Source: Arctopsyche grandis
Lineage: Eukaryota; Arthropoda; Insecta; Trichoptera; Hydropsychidae
DNA: 64,000 bases
Reading direction: 5' to 3'
NCBI RefSeq assembly: GCF_051622035.1
Contig: NC_135358.1
Location: 13,640,001 to 13,704,000, forward strand
In this document: positions 22,101 to 37,100 of the stretch, piece by piece
How positions within the stretch are numbered: the stretch's first letter is position 1
How the letters are laid out: every line of letters begins with the position of its first letter
Translations under genes and position numbers: made by a program
Notes under the pieces: generated by a model
What the model saw: only the letters and a program-made list of their open reading frames with translations
Told to the model about the DNA's origin: nothing
The model's database searches: none

Positions 22101-25100
22101 TCCTATTGTTAATTCGTACTGTCTTATTATTTCGACAAGTCTCTCTTACATTTCTTCAAATATGGGAGTCGCCGCTATCGATCACTATCAGACTGGGTGC
22201 CGCAGGAAGGATTATGCGTGCTAGCGGTTTTTTTACATGTTTGTTTTCTCTTCTCTGTGTGTTTTCGCCTTTACACCCTGTTCAATGTGAAACTATGTAA
22301 TGTAATCAACGTACCCACTATACGTTTTTAAAACGCTTTCGTTGTGGACTTCCTTGGTTTAAGCAGTCTATGACGTATGTATGTAGATACATACTGTAAT
22401 GTAAGATAAAATGTTTGAAAGAAGCCATTATGACAGTAATTTGCTCTCTTCGCTTGTTGGCGACATAAATGCTTTTAGTTTTTAGTCTTAACTCGTCACT
22501 ACCGTGACATTCAACGTCTCATTTCATTCAACCGTTTTGTATATAAATATGTATAATATGCTTTTCAGAAAGGTAATCTACATCCTTTTAATAATTTTAA
22601 TACTGTCATTTCTAGATACAACAGTGTAAAATGTAGGTATATATTTTCTATACAGTTTATTTTGTTTGTTTCATAAGGTGTTGATTTTTTCGATTTGGTT
22701 GATTTGATTTCAATTTACACAATTCTTACCTCTAAACAATAAACGGATATATGTATGTATGTATCTCTGTTGGAGTGTTTCCGTTTTACGAGTTATTTGT
22801 TGGGTATTTATTGGTGGTAATTATCGGTAATCAGTCAATGTTCGATCCTCTGTGTGCAATCCCTTTATTGTGCAATCAATCGACCTACAGGTTCTATTTG
22901 CTAAAATGGCAACTGAGACCTGCGACATTTGTCATCGTTAACGAGTGATTTTTGTACTTTTTATTCAGTTGACGATCGCGTGTTGAGTTGGATTTTTTTT
23001 TAATTGTACCTTCAGACATTTCTCATTCTCGTCGCTGGGATGATTAATGAACTCAATTTTGGCTCGTTTTTTTTACGTTATTTTTCACTGACTATTTTCA
23101 TAACGGAGAAATTTAGTGGATAATTTATTCGCATTACTTTTTGATGAAATCTTATCTTTCGCTTTTTACAGAAAAAAAAATTATCGTTTTATTTGTGGCC
23201 GTCGAGTATATCGTAAAATTGAGATTACATTTTTAATGTTGTTTTAACTGAAATCTCATTATAAAAATTCAATTTATTTCATCATATAAAAAAATAAATT
23301 ATACAAAAACTCTACGACATATCTTTACATAATTTGATCTGGTATCTACAATGCATAATTTGTATTTACATACTAATATACATATTTACCAAGAGGCGTA
23401 GTATTTGACTATACTATTATATTTCACATGTTAATCGAAAATGCCCGAAGTAAACGCAATTAAATATACATACATCTTATTTATTCCAATCTAAATCATT
23501 TTTTTTTAATGACTACTTAAGGCTTGTTTATACTAGCACAGCTCAAGCCGGTAACTGCACGTAAACAGCCGTACAAAAAATATTCTTTAGTACATTCTAT
23601 ATGGACACATTCATATGTTCCGTAATAAGGACGTGATGTATATATTACAGCAGCAACCGACACGATCGGTTGATCGATTACATATTCAGCCGTACACGTC
23701 ACGTCAACCGTTTTTCACGCATGTCGCTACTTCATAGTGGCGGGTGCAACCGTACGGACAAAAGTGCTGTCATGCGCATATGAATATTTTCGGAAACGTC
23801 ATATTTTTATTTTATTTTAATATAAACACTCGTCTTTACAGATCGCTCCAAAGCGACGAGTACACTTAAACGGATACAACACAGTCAATATACATAAGCA
23901 TTTTATACAATGTGAATTCATACAAACATCCACGGTGACATATATTGAGAAATTTTTGCAGCATTTTATAATCAAATTTTTGAAATTCAAGACGGTAAAT
24001 AAATTGAGATGAGCAAGATAAGAAAGAAAATGCCAATTTTACATGGACCGTTTAAATGAAAATCAAAAAAAATGGCAAACTCTGATAGTCTAGAAACGTC
24101 TAGAAATGATCGATCTGGAGTCACAAACCGAGGTCTGGCCAGTAACGGGGCTCTAGTAGGACTCGAACCCGTGACTACGGGTTCGAGTTATTATGCTCGA
24201 AAGCATAATAAGCTAACCACTGGTTGTGGACTAGTCAATATTGTGACAATGTTGACCCGACGTTACGATGCAAGCAAAATCGCGCGCTGTAATGTATGTA
24301 GATGTACATATATGTAAGCCGATTTTATCTTGCATTCGTCGAAAACATGTATGAATGTGCCGAAAACGGGTGGTGCTGCATAGTATGAATAGAAGTAGTC
24401 TTTTCCGTGCAGTGCTATGCTATGCGGAGATGTTGACGTGCAGTGCTGGATAGCATAAACGGACCGTCAGATATTCGATCATGTAATGATATTTTTTTTA
24501 TTTCAATGACTACGTGTTCTTCCGTTTGGTTGATTGCGAGAAACCTCACAATCATATTTGAAATTTCCACTAATTTGACTTTTATTTTTCACAAAATAAT
24601 ACAAAGCTTAATATTTACTCATCTATTCAATTAACTTATATGTATTCCAAAAAAAATCATACTTAATTTATTTAATAAGCCTTGTGTGTGGTATCACATT
24701 TCACCTTTCATTTGAAGGTTCTTCATATCATTCAAGGACTTATCGACCAACGAGTCACTGTCAATTTCGACATTTTCTTGACGAATAAATAAAAAATAAT
24801 TAATGATCCAAATATATTATATGTACATATGTATGTACGTGTCGCATAATAAATCGAATGTAAGTAGTCGAGGGGGTGATGTCACTCACATTTGTACGTG
24901 TATACTTACCTCCCACTATTCTATCATCACCGTAATTGATAAGGACTGGCTGAGTATGATGAATTTCCACCTAAAGGAAGTGACAGCTTAATATTATATC
25001 AAACTTTTGCCATTCGACTTCAGTAGATATTTTACATATTATATAAAACCTTAATCGCGGAGACATCGTTTTTAACATTCAAGTATTTTAAAAATGCGAA

Positions 25101-28100
25101 GTTCAAAACAAAAATAAATTTTACCAAGTCGAGTTTTCACTTCGTACGCTCCATTTTCCCGCTTTTTGGTTGACCAACAGCCAACGAACGGACAGACAGT
25201 TCGCCCAGCACTTTCACCAGTTACGTCTACGTCTCGATACACTTCTTCTAAGTATGTACATGGTATGCTTGATACCCAATAATTATCATCGAGAGTCGAT
25301 GGGAATATTCTATGGGAATTGGCGATCGTTGGATTCAATCCGCACCAGACGAAGGACACTCCCAGTGGGATGCCCCGATGGAGGCTAATAGTCGACGATA
25401 AATTATCCAAAAAACCCCTTTTGCATTATGTGTTTGTATGTACGTTGAAATCGTCAAGACGATGCTATCACAATATATCGAAAACGTGTGAAAATGTATC
25501 GTGCTTTGCGCTCATAAATAACGGTGAGAAATAGAATCGAAATTTATGAACTGTAAGCGAGATTGTTCAGTTTATTTTTCAACGTCCAATTTTCGTGTTT
25601 TATTATCTTCTAACGAGTGGCATGGACTAGTGGTTAACATATTATGCTTTCGAGCAGAGCGGTTACGGGCTCGAAACTGGCAAGACCTTGGTCCAGGTTT
25701 TTTTTTATCAAAGTTTGCCAATTTTTTTGATTTTCATTGAAACGGTTCCTGTAAAAATTGGAATCTCCTTTCCTATCTCTTGCTAATCTCAAGTTATTCA
25801 ACGTCTTGAGGTTCACCAACTTGTATATAAAATTCTGTATAAATATCTCCATAAATGTCACTGTGGATGTTTGTATGAATTCACATTGTATACAATGCTT
25901 ATGTATGTATGTATATATTGATTGTATTGTCTTTTTAAGTGCACTCGTCGCTTTAGAGCGATCTTTAGGCGTGTATTCGTGTTCTATGAAATAACAAATA
26001 TAAAAATCTTGCGTTATTTGCGCAGATTAATATACCTATATTATGTAATACATACGGATAAGCTTCAGTACACGTACGTAAAAAATAATGAAAAATGGTT
26101 CTAAAATTTCGGCTGAAAGTTGTGGATAAATCCGTCATTATAGTTTTTTATGAAGTAATTTATAAAAGTGGAGGTTTCCCTTATCTGGTTTTTTGTCTTT
26201 GGACAGGCACACGCTGAAATACGGTATTTGTATTAAATTTCTCGAGTCGCTTTATACAGGTCTGTTGGAAAACTTGACGTTGCATAACTCCTGTTCTTTG
26301 TTGCAAAATAAATGACTACCCCTGACGTAACGCGGCAATTTTATGCAATAAACAGTACGGTTGCGCCACTATATTTTTACTTTTGCGATAACCGAAATGA
26401 CTTTTGGATTCGTAGTTATGGTTATCATCCATGTCTGGACGACTAGATTGCTTGAAACAATTTATGAGACAGTGACTTCATCTTATCTCGCAGCTCGCAA
26501 CAGGCCCGTGACACCTTTCGCTGAAGGCCCATTTCGCAGAATTTGCTCGTAGAAGGATTTCAGTGTAAAATCCTTCGTTCGATGCTGAAACTGTTGTATT
26601 TTTTTTAAACGTTTTAGCTTATATTTGTATGACATTAGGTATATTGTACATATGTATAAAAATCGTGTGGGATTTTCAATGTCATTCAGATCTCGTTCGC
26701 ATTGAACTACGTAGGTAATAATTTATTATAAACGCTTTAGATTTTCCACACGTGTATTTGATGATCGTTACTGACCTTTGATCTAGTAAACTGTTAAACA
26801 TTAATTTAAGTTTCTATATTTAAATCTGCATCGAAGACACATTGTTTGGTTTAAACTGACACATTGCAATCGTCTTTATTTTGAGTGGGATAGAAAGGAA
26901 AGATGCAATGTTTTGATAGGTAGATTGGATTGTTTACTTATGGAAACATTTCTCAAATGAAATTGCATAAAATGTACTTATTGCATAAAAAATTATTATT
27001 TTGAATAAAAATACCAATAATTTTATTTTACTACCGCCATCTATGTATAAAACTAAAGACTACATAGACGTCACCCAGATTTAAAATTAACAAACTTAAA
27101 CGCGTCTTAAACGATCTTTTATCTCTATTGTAATGGCGGAAGATCCATTTACTTATATTGATGACCAAAATGAGCAATATGGTGAAGTATGAAAACGATC
27201 GGATAAGAGGCAAATCTTTTCCTGAATTGTAATCGTAATTGAAACGTAAAGGAGGTTTGTAAAAAACTTAATTAATTTGAGGAATAATAAGGCAACATAA
27301 ATATAAATTACCTGAATTGGTGTTATCGTGTTCTCTCTTATTTAATTGAGGTGTGTAAGTATACGTCAAACTTCCAAGAAACATATTTTTTTTACATCCG
27401 CCGTATAGTTTTTAAAAATCTTTGAAATTCATGTTTGTAAGGTTGCTTTTATAAGGATTTTTTTTAATGTTTCGGTGGCAAAAAAATTTTCTTTTCATGC
27501 ATGATAAATATTTTCGACTCGTTTGCGTCTCGCTCTTGATCTTAGCACTCCTTTCATTGTAAATAAAAAAAAAACTAGTGTAATAAAAATAGTCACCCAT
27601 GACTTTGGCTTTCATTCAACGCAGGAAGTTGATGTATCGAAGTTTCACTACATTTTTCATCCAAATTTCATTGACTTCCTATGAACGAGGCTGCGCCAAT
27701 TTCGCGTCCTCGACCTTTTCTCGAATTTCTACACGGACAGAATATTCGTCTTTGGAAAAACAAAAGTGCCAGAATAATTCAGTTGCACAATCGTTTCTAT
27801 TATACATATGTACAGTCGACAATTGTTGCGTTTCGTCATCCCAACTCAATTTTGTCATTGTAATTTCGGCGTGTGTACGTACGACCGCTTTTTGTGCCTA
27901 TCAACTACAAAATATTCAACCTCATTGCTCCACATTGTAGACATGTACCTACATATATAACGAATCGGTAGGATATTTGTTTTAAATATAACACATTTTA
28001 TGAATTGGTTATCGGAAATCTGTCTAATCTGTGGCAATTATACGTATATATTTCATATGACAAACGCAGCTTCATTTACAGAAAATGATCCGAATTGACC

Positions 28101-31100
28101 AGTGTGATAATTTGATTAATTGATGCTTTTGAACTAAATTGAATAATTTATTTATTTATTTAATAGTTTTGGACCATTGTGGCATTACAGGAAGAACCTA
28201 ATGCGCCACAATGGCCTATAATTGAAAAATATATAAAAACATGATATAAAAACAAGTAAACTGTAAATAAAGGAAAAAAGCAAATGCAGAAAACATGGTA
28301 AAATAAAATAATAAAAAAAAGTAACAAAAGGAAAATAATACATCATTCAGAGAGGAAAAAAAAAATTACAAAAGTGTAAAAATCAAAAATAAAATCCATA
28401 AATCCCATTCTTTGTTTACACTGAACAAAATTAAAATAGTAAATAAAAATGTACAAAGAGATAGAAAAAGTAAAAATAATAAAATAGATGTAAATCAGCT
28501 CTGGCTTCAACAAGACTGCGTCACATCCCATACAAGTCATCGAATGTTTTATAGCGTTTATTGCTCTTGAAGTTCAATGATTTCCAGAAACGGCGAGGTC
28601 GGTTTATGCGACTTTTTGGATTACTTTCTTTCTAGTTGTTTTAAAAGAATACATATGTACATACGAGCTCCCATAGTTTGTCGTTGATCTAATATAGCAA
28701 ATTTTGACCTACGGATGATAAGTCATGATGTTCATAGGGTAATTGTCTTAAATCAATCTCTCATATACAATAAAAATTTTCACTTGTAAGATGTGTTTTC
28801 TTTGAGAAAAACTTGAGACCTCTTAAATTGGAAAATCTTTAACTACGTACATATAATTCACTTGATTCTAACAGCTGTTTAGCCCTATGACTTAACTCTT
28901 TAATTGCGGTTACGATTTCACCGGTTCACTTCGATCACGCGAGTGCACTAATCTATACAGTAGAAATTACATAAAATGTATGCAATTTTGTGAATTTCCT
29001 TTTCGCGATACTACATATACATAAATAGGGGTATGCTGGTATGGAAACTGATAATATATTCGAATAGACGAGCTGAAAACATATTCAAATTTCGTATTAC
29101 GGATGTGTCTGTTAGCGTGTCGATTTTATACTAATTCGATGATTCAGTGATGATATCACTCTTGTGTCTGAATTTTATGATACATATGTATATTAAATAG
29201 AATTTATGTGTAGAAATTTCGAATTCAAATGTCTGTTTGTATGTTACGTCAGAACATTGACAATCTATTATTGTGCGTTAGTGTGACATTTCATTTTCAA
29301 TAACCTTGAATTTTTGTTTTATTAATTTAATTAAGTAATCGTTTCATTTTATTTTATCGATCGTTGTTAGGTAAATGGAATAATTTGAAACGGAAGCGCA
29401 ATTAAGTGTATTAAAAGATTAGCCGACTTATGTCAAATTTTTTTCTATCCGACTTATTATTCAAGTAAATGGTTTTTTTTTCATTTCATCGTTTTAATGC
29501 TATTTCTTGTTATGTAAAAGGAATAAACATGATATTCTTGCAATGAAGCTCATTTGATAACTGGATTATTTAGAGTTCAACGGTAATCAAATCATTAAAA
29601 ACAAATCATTAAGTTCTTCGGGCAATGTTAAGTCTAGGTCACTTGCCGAAAATATAATTTAAATTGCTTTGGTCCATTTCACATTTGTCCGTTTATATTA
29701 AAATTCAATTAAGTTTTTTTTTAAAGTAATAGTTATAATTTGTGCCTTAACCGTCTGGGCATATTTTATTTCAAATTAAAATATCTTTTCATATATTTTT
29801 TTTCTTGTATTCAGATTCATGTTACAAATTTCTTTTTTTTTTTAATGACATTTTTTTTTATTATTTAATGTCATTTTTTTCCTTCCTCCTTTACGTTTTT
29901 TGAATGACATTTTTTTTTATTATTCGTCAATAAGTTAACTTACATGTACATATCTTTAGAATGGATTTGCTTCAATGGCTCGTTGCCTTCTGGATTTTTT
30001 TTTCATTTTTATTTTCAATATGACATTACAATGTGACATTTCAATTTGTCACTATGGCAAGAACATTAATAAATGTTTATATTATATAATAATTATAAAA
30101 AACACGTACGGCAACAATTAAAAAAAAAATAAAACTCAATTTGGAAATAAGATATTTGGTATGACAGATCTAACACAATACGAAATTCTGCCGGATTCTA
30201 TTTTTTTTAATCTTTCCAATTTCATTCATCTAAAAATGATCGTAATTAAAAATTTTCAACTTAAGCTTCAATTTGTATTCACGGCCATTCAATTGTACTT
30301 TGGTATTTAATCATTAAGCAACCGTGATAATACATACAACATACATACATACATACATATGTATGTATGTATGCAAATTCGAGAAAAACTCTGATAATTA
30401 TTAATAACTCAGTATTCACAAATCTCTTTCCCAAGGTACGGTAAAAAATGCAGTGCGCATAAAAGTATTGATTTAATTTTGCATACAAAAATAACATGTT
30501 AGTGTGAATTTTTGTATTTTTATCTACCTCTTATACAGTTCATGTAAACTTTGTTAGTGATATTGTAATTTTACCCATTACAAATGCGTTACTTCAGTAC
30601 AACATTAGTTTTTTAACGTTGTAAGGTCCGTTTACATTATCCAACATTGCACGTCAACATTTCGGCACAAAACTGCACGGAAAAGACTACTTCTATTCAT
30701 ACTATATAGCACCGCCTGTTTTAAGCACGTTCAGAATCAGGCAAAATCGGCTTATATATATATATATATATATTTTTACAGAGCGCGACAATACAGCTCA
30801 ATATTGCTTGCGTCGTATCTTTGAGTCAACATTATGACAATATGACGTTTCCAAAAATATTCGTATACACAGGTATCAGGTTAGTACGGGTGCACTCGCC
30901 ACTATGACGTCACGCCATGCGTGAATATTTCCACAGTGGCCAAAGAAAACCGGTTCTGCTTGATACGATTCGATGTCGTGTGCTGCTGTATAATATGAAT
31001 AGATCGTGTCGGTTACTGCTGTTTTGGTACGTTACGAAACATATTAATGTGTCCATGTTGAATGTTCTAGAGAGTATTTTTATTCGTACTGTTAACGCGC

Positions 31101-34100
31101 AGTTACCGGCTTGGGCTGTATAAACGAACCTTTACAGTCAAAGCCAAAATTCAGAATACGTTTGTATGTACTATGAAACATTCAACAATGAATTGCATTC
31201 CCCGGGAATTTAATAATTATGTAAGTATAACGTTATATAAATCATCATTACTTCGCGAGAGTAAATCCTGATTGTTATGCTTGATTTGTGTGTATGACAT
31301 AACTTGTTCCAAACGATTCGAAAACACGTTATATGTACATATGTACATATGTGCGAACGCACATCAAACTCAAACACATCTTCTATTGTTTTCACACGTT
31401 CAATTTTCGGCCCTTGACGACCCTTGACCTCATTTACTTCCACTCTTTGTATACAAACGAGATTTAATTAAAATCCGCACACTCTCGTGAGAAAAGCCGG
31501 ATATTATGTATACATTTGCGGAAATAGTATGTGTATCAAATTTTTTCCCTCGAAAGAGTGTGGATCCTTTTTTGGCTCTGGACCAAATTTGTATTTAAAA
31601 TTTTGGACTATATTTTTATATACATACATACATACATTCAGATGTGTGTCAAGGGTGCTCCTCTTCTTTACGCCGATAATGTCACAATATAATACACATG
31701 TTAGTCTGGAAAATTGATAATGCGCTCGGAAAAACGAAAACAGGTCATATATCGGCGATTCTCCTACGATCTACTTCTCTTTAACCCACTTTTGGTTACA
31801 GCGATCAGCCGAAAAAATATGTAATTTTACGTTCGCATCCCGAGACAGTTATTTATGCGCGTCTCACAAAAGAAGACTCCCATGAATTTTCGCTGGATAC
31901 TGGCTCTCAATCAAACCAATATGATCTCTTTTTACATGGCACGGTAAGTTTAACCTTAATTTCACGTTCACGCTTTACTTTACTTTCTAATACATATTTA
32001 TTTTGCTTTTGCTGGTGGGTAAGTGACATATAGAATACATTTTTTTAAATGCGAATAGGTTCAAATGCAATAGTCCCTTATGTAAATTTTGTAAATTTCT
32101 CTTTTTGATCAAACGATTCCACATATTCTTCTTAGTTTATAATAAATATGGAATTTCGTCAACTTTTACTTTGAATTAATCAAACAAACCTGTTTTCTTT
32201 AACAATTTTGATTCAAAAATCAAAGTATGTACTAAATACGGTAATTGGACTATTCGTCACATTGGGGTGGTCACAAAGACAATTTTTGTCATGAAAATCG
32301 CGAATACACAATATTTGGCACTCAAGTTCTCGTTACTATGATAGTTATCGTTAGTATGATGGACTTTTCTGCTGCCAGATGTTCCGTTATAGAGATTTTA
32401 GTGACTTTGTGACGAGTAATTTGTGACCAGTAATCACCGAACCACTAAATACATATGTTGGTATAAAACTCTAAACAAATTATCGATTAAAAAATATTAA
32501 TACATACAATATATGTATTATTTATCATATTTTATAAAAATCTAATATATAATTTCGAAAGAGACTTTGTATGTAACTATGTATGTAAGGTTTGGTTGGG
32601 ACCATCGAAAGCAAATCAAAGTTTCTATGACGACGATATCGATATCGTTGAATATTATTTTTTTCCGATTCAAATAATTTTTTTAAAAAAACAAATTAAT
32701 GATTACTATTAGATTAGCCATGTTTAAGCTGTTTATATTACAAATACTGAACGAAGCCGGGCAAAATCACTAGAAATATATAATTTAGCCAGCAGCGTGG
32801 CTCGGTCGTTAAGCTTCTGCTTAACACTGAGAGGCGCCGGGTTCGATCCCTTGAGCTGACCTCGTTTGAAAAGAATTTTTCTGAGTATATCTGTAATGCT
32901 GCTGGTCAGACCAGGATTTGTGACTCCTGGTTGATCGTTTCCTATCAGAGTTTGCCAATTTTCTCTGATTTCATTGTTGAAACGATTCCCGATTAAAAAA
33001 ATTGGCTAAAAGTCCTTCCTACCCACTATGTCACCACTATTTGAGTATGATTAATGTAAATATTACAATAAAAATGTATGTACAATTCATAGATGTCTCG
33101 TTAATTGTCGAGTTTAAGTCAGTGTCTCGTAATTTAGCGACTTATATAATAAAAAATGCTGTATAGTTTGTAATTTGGCCAAGAAGGCGCATTGGGGTTT
33201 ACCTGTAATGCCTTCCTGGTATGAAAAAAAAAAAAAAAAAAAAAAAAATTCGAAAGAGACTTTGTAACTATGTATGTACGGTTTGTTGGGAACATCGAAA
33301 ACAAATCTAACAAAGTTTCTATGACGATGATGTCGACATCGTTGAATATATATTTTTTTCGATTCAAATAAATTTAATAAAAATACATATGAATGTTTGC
33401 TATTAGATTGTTTTGTCATGTTTAAGCTGTTTATATTACAAATACCGGGCGAAGCCGGGTAAAAACACTAGTATTTTATAAATACCGTACATATCAATAC
33501 GCCACATATCTACATATATTGTCCATGTATCGAAAATTGACATATAATAGATACGGTATTGATATTTGGCGAAAATTAGAAAATTAGCAAACAATTGAGT
33601 GTTTGATGTGGCTTCCGAAAGCCTCAAAGATCCGTTCATAATAATTGATACGTAATGATAGTGGAATATATAAGTAGAGCAAATTTTCAACGCATTTTGT
33701 ACCAAAGTGCTAGCGAGTAATTTCACTGGTATTTTTAAGCAATTACAACGAGAGCGTGTTGTGAGTAATTACATTCGCAAACCTCTTACTTTTATACCGC
33801 GTAATTAATCATTGTTAAGTCATTAGTCACTATCCTTTTCAGTTCGTTCGTACACAAATGATATAATCAAAAAAATCATAGTTTGATCTTTGCGCACCGT
33901 AATCGATTCTTATCGATAGTGAGCTTTAGACATGTGCGTAATTTGCTCAAATTTACATAGACAATTCATAATTCTTACATACTATGAGGCTATAGATTTT
34001 AAGGAAATCCTTATCGCAAAATCGTAAATATAATATTTATCTGTAAGATTTCGAAACTGTTAATCGACTTACTTTTCTGTTTTGCTGTATATACTTACAT

Positions 34101-37100
34101 ACATACATATATTTAACCGTCGATAATGTAGGATTTTCTGACGTGCCTTTCAAAACCTTTGAATTCATCTTTTCAGTTATTCAGACCAATTTTCAACGAG
34201 TCTATTTTTGTAACTTGTCGACAGCCTGAGGTAATATGAAAAGCTGAAAAGGATATAAAGGACCGTAAATACTTAATACTCGTATTCTCGCAACTCACAA
34301 TATAGGGAAGGTTAAAAATAATTCTACCTTATTATTTAAAAGAATGGTGCGACATCCTTTATTGCTTTTCATCCGAAGGATGAATGCTAGATTTTGAACA
34401 CTTAACGAAATTATTGGATGTGTATGACTCAATTTGAATTGCTTTGATTTATTTTCCTTGTGCAACCAGTGATAATGATTACTGGAATTATTGGTGTACT
34501 CAATTAATTAATACGCTCCCTAAACATCAATCAAATTTTCTCAAGAAAATAATTAATCTAGTTTCACTTTGTATATATTGGTGGGTTTGGTCAATTCTTC
34601 CAGAATTGAGCTTCAATGTTCCCAGCCAACTCGAGCACATTCGATGCCGTAGTTTGTTCTCTTCTCCTGTGGCACGAACCAATTTGATGGTTTCGTCGCT
34701 TGATGCAAGGGGCATAATGCTCCTCGACGAGATTTGTTAACTTGGATTTGTTTAATCTAAAATATGCTGATATAATTGAGGGATTGCTCAATTTGATTTG
34801 TTTCATATTTTATGTTGTTTTATTTTCATTCTTATTATTGTATCCTTTTTATTCATTCCTAAGATGAAATATTGTTTCTTCTTTAGTTTCAATAATAACA
34901 ATTATTAGAATTGTAATTAAAATTTATATTATTTGAGAATGAATAATCAATAAAAAGATTATTTTATTTACAACAAATAATTATACATACATATGATTGA
35001 ATACATTTTTCACCCCCTTCTGATAGCCAAAGTGACGACTTTGCAATGTCACTATGGTAAAATTGAAAAAATAAATAAATATATCTATGTATGTATATAC
35101 CAGTGGCGTACCACCATTGGACTAGTCTAATCCTCTAAAATCTTTTACCTAAATTTTAAAAATATCGACAATACAATTGCAACAAATTCAAATCGTTGTC
35201 CATATTGATATTGTTCATTCGGATTAGCGAAGTTCGGAAACCGTAACCGACCCCACTTGATGTAGTGGTAGTAGATTGTTATTGTATGGTCCGCCGTGTC
35301 GTTCGCTTGCACGGACTCGTCGTTTCAATTCTATTCCCTTCGCGGTACTGGCGATACGAATATGTATATCATATTATTAATCATTGAAATTGAAAGCTGT
35401 CTTTCAAATTCTCAGACTCGATTATTTAATCTCATTGTATGAACGGATTTACAATCATACTTTTCATCAGCAGAGTCGACACATGACACTCAACTTCTCG
35501 TAGGGCACGTCTTTTTTTACAAGGTTTTTTATTTACAAATATATATTTGTTTGAAACCTTTTTCATATTATTCGATCGGATTACTAAGACATTTTGCATC
35601 CCCTTGAACAGGACGTCGTTCTTTAATCCGATAAAGTAGGTCGCTCCGTTCTTTATTTTTCCAGTACGTTTTATATTTACGACGTGCTACATCACTTTTC
35701 CAACTGTGAACATATAATTTTGATATAAAAAAATATACAGCATTGAACATATTACCAAATTACCACGGCCTATGTGCATCTACGTTATATAAAGACGTCA
35801 TCACACAACACGCGTATTGTATCGAATGTGTCAATATGCTATGAATTTTGATACAACCCAGATACATATGTGCATATATATTTAATATTGTAATACGAAA
35901 TTTGATCGATCGGCTTATGAAAATTTGACGACGTGTCGAGGGTTGCTATTTCTCGAGGAAAAAGAATCTAAAATTGTACTTCCGTATTATGCAACACGTC
36001 GTCGTGTTTTATAATACAGTATATACATATGTATATATGCAGACGTGTCGTGGACTATGTTTCAAATTCGATCATTGTCGGTTAGTTGCACGCGCGGTCA
36101 CTATTTTTATTTTTCGCGTGTACTGCGACTTCTTATTTGAATGATGATCACCAGTGTCGCACGTGGTGTGAGTAACAATTGACCTTGCAGGCCGGCTAAG
36201 TGTCTCCGATCGATTTGCTTCGTATTATCGCTCGATAAATTATTCACGGAGTCCTTTATCGGTAGACTTGGAAACGACCTGGTATAAAGACAGTCGTGTT
36301 TCAGTTCATTTTAATATTTTTCAAATGAAATCCATTAAAAATATAATAAAATAAAATTATATATGTACATACATATGTATGTACATATAATATATACATA
36401 TATAATGGAAAGAAATGTACTCAATGAATTTATAGTATTTCATAATATGTACATATTATATATGAATATTACAATCCAAGTGTATATTTCATGAATACAC
36501 TAGTTTATTCATACACGAACCAATCTGGTCAGTTTTAGTGTAGGTACACAAAATAGCAAATTGACAAAACGAACTATGAATGTAAGTTTGTTCATGCACA
36601 AACTATTTGACAAAAGTTTAAGTATTCTCAATCATTTGTCCTAGTCTCTCTGTATGTTAGCTCCCTGGTTTGTAATATTTAAAAAAAAAATGGCGGAATC
36701 ATAACAACGTTGTAATGTGGTTTTCAAAAGGACTCCCTTTTAAATACTAGGCATCTAAAAACGTTTTGACATCTAAAAGTTTTGACAGCTCAAAAGTTTA
36801 GACAGTTAAAAGATTTATACGACACCTGATACATATATTACTTGATAGCTTTTGACTTTTAGCACTTAAACAAAAACCAAACTTATATGTACATATTGTT
36901 TATAGTGGCAACATTTTTATTATTATTTCATGTGGCTTGGATCCTTATGCAAAACTATGTACATATATGAATAATGTCATCTTGAGAGGGCAAAGTACAC
37001 ATGCAATGACGGTGATATAGTAGTTCGAATCATGTGTGATAGTGTTTTGTTCGAGACGAAATTATTATTATAATTTGAACTTGTATGACATTGATAGTGT

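Noticed and set aside
27599-27940. 113-residue plus-strand frame
   Set aside because: Overlapping frames exist on both strands and composition is like the surroundings, with no domain or splice support.
36275-36310. Core promoter (TATAAAG followed by TTCAGTT)
   Set aside because: Spacing is too short for a standard TATA-initiator pair and no exon follows; probably chance in AT-rich intron sequence.
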